From positions 18,262 through 25,311 of the forward strand of contig DHCC01000004.1 of assembly GCA_002398875.1 (NCBI GenBank): a stretch of 7,050 bases of DNA, given 5' to 3'. This document shows, piece by piece, positions 1 to 5,868 of the stretch; position 1 is the first letter of the stretch, and each line of letters opens with the position of its first letter. Under the pieces are notes generated by a model. The model did no database searches and was not told where the DNA came from. It worked only from the letters and a program-made list of their open reading frames with translations. The DNA is from Bacteroidales bacterium UBA4912 (lineage in GTDB: Bacteria > Bacteroidota > Bacteroidia > Bacteroidales > Dysgonomonadaceae). A program made the position numbers and the translations under genes.

Positions 1-1076
1 TGTACAATCTGTTGCATCTCATCATAGTTTTCCTCTAGACTCTGCAACAGCTTAAACTGAGCTTTTGTACGCACCAAATTATGTTCAGGATATGCAGTTT
101 TATAATAGACATCACCATCAATATAATCGGTAAAAAAGCGCACTGTCTGCATATAGGTGAGAAGTTTGGCTCCAAAAGCCAGATTTTCAATCTCTACATC
201 TGTCAGAAATGAAGCTGCATGCTTCAGATAACCTTTTGCGTAAGCTTCAAATATATCAAGATCAATAGAAACATTATCAAGATTTTTGTCATCCTCAGCA
301 CCCGTATTGGCACCTGTACGGATAAAATCTCCGAAATCCGAAAGCACATAACCGGGCATCACAGTATCAAGATCCACTACACAAAGCACCTGATCATGTT
401 CATCAAAAAGAACATTGTTTACTTTTGTATCGCAGTGATTAATACGTTTAGGAAGTTTCCCTTCACGATTTAGTTTTTCAGCTTTACACATTTCTTCGGC
501 ACGTTTTTCAATCTCATTAACCAAGTCTGCCACCTCATCAATGCGCCCTGCCCTGTTAGCTTTCACAGATTCCCTGAATGCTTCGATACGCGTCTCCATA
601 TTATGAAAGTTTGGAATAGTCTCATAAAGCGGCGCTCCAGGAAGATCTTCCAAAGACTTCTGAAATTCACCAAATGCCATTCCCGCACGATATGCCAGAT
701 CTGTGTTTATCTCCTCATAACTTTTACTATCCTTAATATATATTGTCATGCGCCAGTAGTTGCCATCACCGTCACGATAATAAAGTGCATCGTCTGAAGT
801 AGGGACTAATGTCAGAACTCTGCGATCTACATCGTTCACACCCTGTTCTTTTAGCTTTCGGCGAATATGGTCCGTTACTCTGTAAATATTATCCTGCAGC
901 TGATCTACATTCTTAAAAACATAGTGATTAATACGCTGCAATACATATTCGTTATAACCATCCACTACCTTAAATGAATCGTTGATATGACCTTTACCGA
1001 GTGGCTCAACTGTAACATTCTCAATATCACCGATAAATTGAGAGACAATCTCTTTTAACTTGTTTATATCACTCAT
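1..1076 (-). CDS. N-acetylhexosamine 1-kinase-like sugar kinase (aminoglycoside phosphotransferase fold), 3' end outside window
   Basis: The minus frame is open from ATG at 1076-1074 to the window edge, giving 358 residues without a stop. It begins MSDINKLKEIVSQFIGD. The layout fits the APH/choline-kinase-like family of phosphotransferases, and within it the N-acetylhexosamine 1-kinase (NahK)-like proteins of about 360 residues, often labelled 'mucin desulfatase' in Bacteroidota. Visible signatures are an N-lobe with PLGKGHINDSFKV (about residues 25-37), followed by YVLQRIN, the catalytic loop HCDTKVNN (H214, D216, N221) and the metal-binding DLDTVMPG (D235, D237). Family knowledge says these enzymes transfer phosphate from ATP to a sugar or amino-alcohol in the cytoplasm; NahK makes N-acetylhexosamine 1-phosphate. 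The exact substrate cannot be read from the sequence. The last visible residues (QFKLLQSLEENYDEMQQIV) resemble the family C-terminus, so probably only a few residues are missing. It lies 107 bases downstream of the CBM9-like gene. No TAnnTTTG box is seen in that gap, which suggests co-transcription. Confidence 0.85.
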   Translation of the reverse strand, partial: MSDINKLKEIVSQFIGDIENVTVEPLGKGHINDSFKVVDGYNEYVLQRINHYVFKNVDQLQDNIYRVTDHIRRKLKEQGVNDVDRRVLTLVPTSDDALYYRDGDGNYWRMTIYIKDSKSYEEINTDLAYRAGMAFGEFQKSLEDLPGAPLYETIPNFHNMETRIEAFRESVKANRAGRIDEVADLVNEIEKRAEEMCKAEKLNREGKLPKRINHCDTKVNNVLFDEHDQVLCVVDLDTVMPGYVLSDFGDFIRTGANTGAEDDKNLDNVSIDLDIFEAYAKGYLKHAASFLTDVEIENLAFGAKLLTYMQTVRFFTDYIDGDVYYKTAYPEHNLVRTKAQFKLLQSLEENYDEMQQIV

Positions 1077-1122
1077 TCTTATTGTATTTGTTTATTCCTT
1101 ACTGGGATATATAAATATTTTG

Positions 1123-1144
1123 TCCGAAATTTATTTTATTCGGA
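1123..1144 (-). repeat. Small inverted repeat between the CBM9-like and kinase genes
   Basis: Perfect 6-base arms TCCGAA (1123-1128) and TTCGGA (1139-1144) flank a 10-base AT-only loop, 39 bases beyond the CBM9-like stop codon and about 46 bases before the kinase start. On the minus-strand transcript it is followed by CAAAATATTTATA, which is not a clean U-tract. It is therefore at best a weak terminator or attenuator, or a processing or stability hairpin between two co-transcribed genes. The stem is short enough to be chance. Confidence 0.3.
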
Positions 1145-1183
1145 GTGTAGTTATTTGTCAGCTTAGTCTGCATTTTTGAAATT

Positions 1184-1831
1184 TCACTCAAGCTCAAGTA
1201 GTCCGAAAAACTGTGGTACATGAAAGTTAGGCTCCGGCAAATCAATTGGATTCCAACTCAAATAATGAGGTTTGGGTGTTTTATCCCCGCATTTATAGAA
1301 ATTTGCTCTTATCCTTTGCCCTGACAGTGATTCATTATCTTTAAAACCCAATGCTTTTTTGGGGATCTCAAGATACATCGACCAATCGCTCACCTGTCTC
1401 CCGCTCTGATACCTATGATTGATAGTACTATGTCTGTAAATAGAGCTCATCAACTCAGTTTGTGATACACCTTTATCTCTCGATTCATGTACACGTGACA
1501 ACAATGCTCCCAGCACATTACATTCGAAATTTCTGTAACCGGTTTCACCCTCACGCTGCATAAAAAACTCAACACAACTGTCTTCCCACACAGAACCGAA
1601 ATCTTCTGTATTAACGGCTCTCAATTCTTCTCCTATTACAGTATAGTATAAGTAAATACTCTCGTTGTTGTGTGCCACGCGAACTGATACAGGCATTTTT
1701 TCAGAAAACTCATCTTCCCAGTTTACCTGATCTATTTCTGCTACTGCCCCCGCTTCCAGGAGAATTTTCATTTTATCAAGTACGGTTTCATACTGTGAAA
1801 CATTCTGTAATGGTACAAACAAAGTCTTCAT
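1184..1831 (-). CDS. Carbohydrate-binding family 9-like protein
   Basis: A complete 215-residue protein, ATG at 1831-1829, stop TGA at 1186-1184. It resembles the solitary CBM9-like (DOMON-like beta-sandwich) proteins common in Bacteroidales. Characteristic stretches are VNWEDEFSEKMPVSVRVAHN (about 36-55), VWEDSCVEFFMQ (81-92), NFECNVLGALLS (101-112) and the C-terminal RANFYKCGDKTPKPHYLSWN (175-194) followed by FHVPQFFGLLELE. Such domains bind ends of sugar chains when attached to xylanases; the role of the stand-alone proteins is not established. There is no signal peptide, lipobox or transmembrane segment, so I infer a cytoplasmic protein, and no catalytic domain is attached. A near-consensus promoter (1851-1882) sits just upstream, giving a leader of only about a dozen bases and supporting this start. 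The following kinase gene suggests a joint role in sugar handling, an inference from position only. Confidence 0.82.
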   Translation of the reverse strand: MKTLFVPLQNVSQYETVLDKMKILLEAGAVAEIDQVNWEDEFSEKMPVSVRVAHNNESIYLYYTVIGEELRAVNTEDFGSVWEDSCVEFFMQREGETGYRNFECNVLGALLSRVHESRDKGVSQTELMSSIYRHSTINHRYQSGRQVSDWSMYLEIPKKALGFKDNESLSGQRIRANFYKCGDKTPKPHYLSWNPIDLPEPNFHVPQFFGLLELE

Positions 1832-1850
1832 GCTATTTTAATATTTTTCT

Positions 1851-1882
1851 CAAAGATATCCTTTTTACAGAAATCGGGCAAA
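1851..1882 (-). promoter_or_regulatory. Bacteroides-type promoter of the CBM9-like/kinase unit
   Basis: On the minus strand a TTTG box (complement of 1879-1882) is followed by exactly 20 bases and then TATCTTTG (complement of 1851-1858). This is an exact match to the Bacteroidota primary-sigma consensus TAnnTTTG at -7, with TTTG near -33 and spacing of 19-21. Transcription would start near 1844, about 12 bases before the ATG at 1831. Box quality and spacing are seen in the sequence; activity is inferred. Confidence 0.6.
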
Positions 1883-1893
1883 TATTATTTGCC
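1877..1893. promoter_or_regulatory. 17-base palindrome overlapping the -33 box (candidate operator)
   Basis: Arms GGCAAAT (1877-1883) and ATTTGCC (1887-1893) are perfect complements around a 3-base centre ATT. The left arm contains the promoter TTTG box, so a dimeric regulator bound here could block or contact RNA polymerase. The stem is GC-capped in otherwise AT-rich DNA. The short loop would also allow a hairpin, but the element lies upstream of the predicted transcription start, which favours a DNA-binding site. The regulator is unknown. Confidence 0.4.
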
Positions 1894-1925
1894 GTGGCGG
1901 GATATTTCAACCAATTGTTCTGATT

Positions 1926-1943
1926 TTTGTCCTCTTTGTCCTC
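1926..1943. repeat. Tandem 9-base direct duplication
   Basis: TTTGTCCTC occurs twice without a gap (1926-1934 and 1935-1943); on the minus strand this reads GAGGACAAA twice. It lies about 45-60 bases upstream of the -33 box of the CBM9-like gene, in the usual range for an activator site, but slippage duplication explains it equally well. Confidence 0.4.
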
Positions 1944-2014
1944 CTTTAAATTTAAATATAGTGTAAACTTATTTCTGGACTTTTGACCTGATTTATGCTT
2001 CTACTTTTTACCTA

Positions 2015-2128
2015 CTTAATTCTGACAAAGTTCGTATAAACTCCTAACCAACTCCTAATATAGCTTATATAAATTAGAACTTGGTTAGAACTTTGTTAGG
2101 TGTTATTTAGAATTTAATCTGCAGTTTG
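2015..2128. repeat. Divergent array of degenerate 11-base repeats with a central dyad
   Basis: Units with consensus near TTAGAACTTGG recur at an exact 11-base period on both sides of a 15-base centre (2059-2073). On the plus strand they are TTAGAACTTGG (2074-2084), TTAGAACTTTG (2085-2095), TTAGGTGTTAT (2096-2106), TTAGAATTTAA (2107-2117) and a weak TCTGCAGTTTG (2118-2128). On the minus strand, going left, they are TTAGGAGTTGG (2048-2058), TTAGGAGTTTA (2037-2047), TACGAACTTTG (2026-2036) and TCAGAATTAAG (2015-2025). The two halves can pair: CTAACCAA (2044-2051) with TTGGTTAG (2081-2088), CTAAT (2055-2059) with ATTAG (2073-2077), and CAAAGTT (2026-2032) with AACTTTG (2089-2095). The inner four units are clear; the outer ones are degenerate. 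The array lies beyond the receptor terminator and upstream of the CBM9-like promoter. No U-tract follows it on the minus strand, so it does not look like a terminator. Confidence 0.6.
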
Positions 2129-2156
2129 TATATGATAAAAGGAGTATAATTATGAC

Positions 2157-2204
2157 AAAAAAATATCCACAAGTTTGAAGTTTAACCTTCAGACTTATGG
2201 ATAT
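2157..2204 (-). terminator. Rho-independent terminator of the receptor gene
   Basis: Arms 2187-2204 and 2163-2180 pair over 18 positions with one G-T wobble position (2175/2192) and one mismatch (2170/2197), closing a 6-base loop (2181-2186). On the minus-strand transcript the stem runs straight into seven U residues (complement of the A-run 2157-2163). It lies about 70 bases after the stop codon of the receptor gene, so it should end that transcript and insulate the CBM9-like/kinase unit. Confidence 0.88.
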
Positions 2205-2273
2205 AAATAAATAGTTTTGTAAAAACCTGTAACGGTTATTTAGGATTAGTCAGTTTTTACTTTTCAAAAACCA

Positions 2274-5200
2274 CTAGTTGAAAATATATCTCAGACCAAT
2301 CTGTAATCTCCAGGTATGTCCGTACCAATAATCAGTAGTAAATGTTTCCTTTATATACTCTCCATCTTTATCCGTAGCGAAAGAAAAAGTAGGTGTATTT
2401 GTTCCCGGAACATTTCCTTCATAACTTAGAATTGCTCCGTTATTAGAAACACTCATATCATTTTTAGGAACTCCCCATTTACTATTTAAAAGGTTGCCAA
2501 AGTTAAGAACATCAAGGCTTACCTGAAGTGTGTTTGTTGTTTCACCTGCACGAATTTTGAAATCCTGAGCAAACCTCAAATCAAAACGATGTAACCAGGG
2601 AGCCATAACTGAATTTGCTCCTGCATATCCGCCTTTGTGATTCTTAAGATAGCTGTCCTGATCCATGAAAGCGAAGAAAGCATCTTCATCAGCTTGTGAT
2701 ACAAATTTTATATCACCTTTTTGTTCAGGTATATAAATCAGATCTGCACCCCAACCATCACCATTCATGTCGTTATCATAAATAAAGCTATAATTTCCTG
2801 ACGGTGAACCCAAATAGAAAATATTCAAATGTGTAGCAAGATGATCATTTGCATAAGGAAGTGTGTATGAAGCTGAACCTATAACTTTATGAAATCCTAC
2901 ATACTGTGAACGCTCCAAGCTTGGTAAGTGAGGACCGTTTATTGATATTAACCCACCGTAAGCAGAAGCAGCGTTACTACCCGGCATACCTGTAATTTCA
3001 CGTGATTCTGTGATTGTATAGGCTGCCATTAAATTCAAATTTCTAACTGGTTCGGCAGTAACTGTAACATTACCAATTGCACCCCAACCTTCGTTAGTAT
3101 TGGAAAGAACATACGCAGCTGTATTAGTGCTAGTATTCGAAATACTTTTTGAAGCTGGATAAATATATCTGTTGTCGGGACCACTGAAACGCTGCCATGA
3201 AGCATCTGGTTGTTTTAGATTATAATTCTTCAGCATTACACCATTAATAGTCTTGGTGAATATACCTTCAACTGTAACAGCCATCGGGAAAGATGTTGGT
3301 AATTGATAATCTGCTGCAAGTGAATATTTCCACACCTGAGGCATTTTGAAGTTTGGATCCACACCATTAATGTCTCTTGGAAGAGCACCCTGATCAGGAC
3401 TGATTGTATTAGGCAAACCCAGTCTGCTTATCATTTCATTAACATCTGTCATTATTGGACCGGCTAGTTGAGCCAGTTTAGGATCCTGCGATGTAATTGC
3501 ATTTAACTGTGAGTTATATTTAGTAACAAAAGCAGCACTACCCTGTACCATTCCAGAGTTTGTCGGCATATTTGTGAAGAACACCAAAGGAAGACGTCCT
3601 GTAAATACTCCCAGACCACCACGAAGATTTAATGTCTTATCTCCTCTTACATCCCAAGTGAAACCTACACGTGGAGAAAGCTGAACTTTGGCTTCAGGCC
3701 ATGTACCGGTATCAATTCTGCGTCCTGCAAAATCAAGATTATAAATTGCATTATTTCTAATTAGGTTATCTGCATAACGTAAATAATCAGCACGAAGACC
3801 TAATGTTACTTTTGCATTCTCTGTTACACTATACTCGTCCTGAAGATATGCGCCAATCTGATGAAAAGCCACTTCGGCAGCAGGATCCTGCTCACCATCA
3901 TAACCATAAGTCAGAGCGAAGTCGATAGGAGCTGCCTGGTTAATAAAATCATCAACACTTGCATATCTGTAGTAACCTGTTCCGTTACGCATATATGCGT
4001 TATTTGCCATCTGATACTCGTAGCTCAATCCGGCAGTTATCTTATGATTATCCAAATAATAAGTAAGGTTGTCTGTAATGGTCATAGTATTATTGTTAAC
4101 ACCATTATTCCATGTAAACAACTCGTATCCTAAAGAGATATATGGTTCAATAATTGGAACACCGTTGGCATCGCGACCGGCAAGAATATCAACGTGTGGA
4201 AATTTATCTGAGTTTGAACCACGCATATCTTTAATTTCAGATGAAGTCACCAACAACTGATTTGAAAGTCTGTCGCTGAATCTGCTGTTTAACTCACCGG
4301 ATATTGTATTAACAATATTATCCATTGAGTATATGTTATTAGAAAATGCCATACCGTATTGAGAAATACGATTCATATTACGATTTCTGTATCCTGCATC
4401 AGTTGAATTACCATTGGTAGGATTCCACGCCTGATTTTTTGTATGATTATATCTTAAACTTAACCTGTGTTTGTTATTGATATTCCAGTCGATGCGTGCC
4501 AATATCTTACGATTACTTTCGTCACCCGGGAAGTCAGTATAGGATCCGGGATTATATCCATATTTATCGATAAGATGTTGCTTAACACGATCCATATCAG
4601 CAATGCTAGTTCTGGAAAGCTGTTGTTCCGGATTTGCTTGACCGTTTTGAGAAGGTCGCCATGTTACAACTTGTCCGGGACGATTTTCCAATTCGGCATT
4701 CACAAAGAAGAACAATTTGTTTTTAACAATTGGTCCTCCCAGAGTAAATCCATATACATTCTTTGACTCTTCTGCTCTGTCACCAAAATCCACGTCGCCA
4801 ATCTTATTACCACGTAAATCTTGATTATACAGATATGTGTAAGCAGTACCTTTGAACTTATTTGTACCTGATTTTGTAATAGCATTTACACCCCCACCAA
4901 TAAAGTTAGTCTGGCGAACATCAAAAGGAGCTACCACCACCTGCATTTCTTCAATAGCATCAAGTGAAATAGGATTTCCTCCACCGGGTAATGAGGATGA
5001 AAGACCAAAGTTATTATTGAAATTAGCACCATCAATAGTAAAGTTGGTTGAGCGACCGTCACCGGCCGCAATACTCATACCTGAAGCATAAGGAGATAAT
5101 CTTGTAATGTCAGTAATACTTCTGTTTACGCTGGGCATTCTTGACATCTGTTCATTATTAATGTTTGTTGATGCACCCGTTTTTTCAGACGAAAATTTTG

Positions 5201-5573
5201 TTCGTAAAGCAGTTACGACTACTTCTCCCAAAGCAACTGTTTCCTCTTGCATCACAACATTATGAGAGTAGTTTTCACCAAGGCTGAGTGTAATACCCTC
5301 TGCTACATTATCTCCATAACCTATATAGGTTATTTCAACTGTATAAGGACCGCCAACACGCATACCGTTTAGGTTGTAGCGTCCTTCAATATTTGTAACA
5401 GTACCGTAGGTAGTACCTGATGGCACATGGGTTGCAACAACAGTTGCCCCAATCACAGTGCCATCTACATCTGTAACACGTCCACTCATACTGGAAGTTG
5501 TTACCTGAGCTTGCATCACAGTAGCAATTGTTATTAAAAAAGCTACCGCTAAAAATCTCAACTTTTTAATCAT
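2274..5573 (-). CDS. Oar-like TonB-dependent outer-membrane receptor with carboxypeptidase-regulatory-like N-terminal domain
   Basis: A complete 1099-residue protein, ATG at 5573-5571, stop TAG at 2276-2274. Residues 1 to about 22 form a signal peptide (MIKK, then a hydrophobic core, ending VMQAQ). Residues about 27-110 look like a carboxypeptidase-regulatory-like beta-sandwich (MSGRVTDVDGTVIGATV, EGRYNLNGMRVGGPYTVEI). A TonB-box-like EVVVTA follows at 117-122, then a plug domain (about 125-235, with STNFTIDGAN and VNAITKSGTNKFKG) and a long barrel ending LQIGLRYIFN, an aromatic-rich last strand. Plug and barrel resemble the Oar group rather than SusC: RSITDITRLSPYASG, DVLNFGNLLNSKWG and length 1050-1100. 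TonB-dependent proteins move ligands across the outer membrane with energy from TonB-ExbBD; Myxococcus Oar is linked to protein export, so the direction and ligand here are open. No SusD gene adjoins it. It appears monocistronic, between two intrinsic terminators. Confidence 0.92.
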   Translation of the reverse strand: MIKKLRFLAVAFLITIATVMQAQVTTSSMSGRVTDVDGTVIGATVVATHVPSGTTYGTVTNIEGRYNLNGMRVGGPYTVEITYIGYGDNVAEGITLSLGENYSHNVVMQEETVALGEVVVTALRTKFSSEKTGASTNINNEQMSRMPSVNRSITDITRLSPYASGMSIAAGDGRSTNFTIDGANFNNNFGLSSSLPGGGNPISLDAIEEMQVVVAPFDVRQTNFIGGGVNAITKSGTNKFKGTAYTYLYNQDLRGNKIGDVDFGDRAEESKNVYGFTLGGPIVKNKLFFFVNAELENRPGQVVTWRPSQNGQANPEQQLSRTSIADMDRVKQHLIDKYGYNPGSYTDFPGDESNRKILARIDWNINNKHRLSLRYNHTKNQAWNPTNGNSTDAGYRNRNMNRISQYGMAFSNNIYSMDNIVNTISGELNSRFSDRLSNQLLVTSSEIKDMRGSNSDKFPHVDILAGRDANGVPIIEPYISLGYELFTWNNGVNNNTMTITDNLTYYLDNHKITAGLSYEYQMANNAYMRNGTGYYRYASVDDFINQAAPIDFALTYGYDGEQDPAAEVAFHQIGAYLQDEYSVTENAKVTLGLRADYLRYADNLIRNNAIYNLDFAGRRIDTGTWPEAKVQLSPRVGFTWDVRGDKTLNLRGGLGVFTGRLPLVFFTNMPTNSGMVQGSAAFVTKYNSQLNAITSQDPKLAQLAGPIMTDVNEMISRLGLPNTISPDQGALPRDINGVDPNFKMPQVWKYSLAADYQLPTSFPMAVTVEGIFTKTINGVMLKNYNLKQPDASWQRFSGPDNRYIYPASKSISNTSTNTAAYVLSNTNEGWGAIGNVTVTAEPVRNLNLMAAYTITESREITGMPGSNAASAYGGLISINGPHLPSLERSQYVGFHKVIGSASYTLPYANDHLATHLNIFYLGSPSGNYSFIYDNDMNGDGWGADLIYIPEQKGDIKFVSQADEDAFFAFMDQDSYLKNHKGGYAGANSVMAPWLHRFDLRFAQDFKIRAGETTNTLQVSLDVLNFGNLLNSKWGVPKNDMSVSNNGAILSYEGNVPGTNTPTFSFATDKDGEYIKETFTTDYWYGHTWRLQIGLRYIFN

Positions 5574-5623
5574 AAATTGAATTTTAAATTTAACAGAATT
5601 GTTAGAATGAATTAAATTGAGTA

Positions 5624-5631
5624 CAAAAATA
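5624..5631 (-). promoter_or_regulatory. Candidate -7 box of the receptor gene
   Basis: The minus strand reads TATTTTTG, an exact match to the TAnnTTTG box, about 50 bases before the ATG at 5573. It is the only match to this pattern in the gap. At 19-21 bases upstream there is no TTG or TTTG, so the -33 element is missing or weak, which may mean activator dependence or simply that the call is wrong. Confidence 0.4.
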
Positions 5632-5703
5632 AGTATAAAATTTAAGAAAGTAGTTAAGAAAATGTTACGAAATAATCGCTAATGCTTATTCACTCGATTG
5701 CAT

Positions 5704-5731
5704 TGATTATTAAATATTTATCAAATAATCA
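5704..5731. repeat. AT-rich inverted repeat upstream of the receptor promoter
   Basis: Perfect 8-base arms TGATTATT (5704-5711) and AATAATCA (5724-5731) flank a 12-base spacer that itself holds the palindrome AAATATTT (5712-5719). It lies about 73 bases upstream of the candidate -7 box and could be an activator site. In DNA this AT-rich, dyads of this size can arise by chance. Confidence 0.3.
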
Positions 5732-5790
5732 TTAAAAAGAAACCATTATAATCAAATTGAACGTTTTATACCTTTGTAACCATATTTTTA

Positions 5791-5842
5791 TAAAATAAAA
5801 AAGCGTATAACTTACGAATTATCATTCGCAATCATACGCTTT
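5791..5842 (-). terminator. Rho-independent terminator of groEL
   Basis: Outer arms AAAGCGTAT (5800-5808) and ATACGCTTT (5834-5842) pair perfectly. Inner arms 5812-5819 and 5824-5831 also pair fully on the minus-strand RNA, where position 5814/5829 becomes a G-U pair, and close a 4-base loop (5820-5823, GATA on the transcript). A small 3-by-2 internal loop separates the two helices. The stem is followed by a T-rich tract (complement of 5791-5802). It starts 27 bases after the groEL stop codon. Confidence 0.88.
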
Positions 5843-5868
5843 AATTAATCATTTATATTATCTATAAA

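Larger units (their letters stand above)
1832..2273. other. 442-base intergenic region with terminator, repeat array and promoter
   Basis: This AT-rich gap separates the receptor gene stop codon from the CBM9-like start. Reading leftward, the order is the receptor terminator (2157-2204), an 11-base repeat array (about 2015-2128), a TTTAAATTTAAA palindrome (1945-1956), a tandem 9-base duplication (1926-1943), a 17-base palindrome (1877-1893) and the promoter of the CBM9-like gene. No convincing coding frame was found on either strand. Confidence 0.7.
5574..5868. other. 295-base AT-rich intergenic region between groEL and the receptor gene
   Basis: From right to left this gap holds the groEL terminator (5791-5842), an AT-rich inverted repeat (5704-5731) and the candidate receptor promoter (5624-5631). 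I found no open frame with a plausible start and no sign of an RNA gene. The receptor leader is AT-rich and has no clear Shine-Dalgarno sequence, as is usual in Bacteroidota. Confidence 0.6.

Noticed and set aside
1672..1923. Plus-strand open frame of 83 codons reaching into the gap.
   Set aside because: It mostly lies opposite the well-recognised CBM9-like gene, shows no family resemblance, and runs over that gene's promoter.
1945..1956. TTTAAATTTAAA palindrome as an operator.
   Set aside because: It consists only of A and T in AT-rich DNA and has no distinct spacing to the promoter; chance is the simpler explanation.
2015..2128. CRISPR-like array.
   Set aside because: Units are only 11 bases and contiguous, with no spacers of typical length and no cas genes nearby.
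2141..2178. Plus-strand GGAG-like site followed by ATG and a tiny 8-codon frame (2152-2178).
   Set aside because: Far too short, overlaps the minus-strand terminator stem, and Bacteroidota genes rarely rely on such sites; the A-run it contains is explained by the terminator U-tract.
3861..5091. Several plus-strand frames and one short minus-strand frame inside the receptor gene.
   Set aside because: All overlap a continuous 1099-residue reading frame with strong family signatures; their translations look like random opposite-strand or off-frame sequence.
2274..5573. SusC-type glycan importer of a polysaccharide-utilisation locus.
   Set aside because: No SusD gene, glycoside hydrolase or dedicated regulator is adjacent, and the plug and C-terminal motifs look Oar-like.
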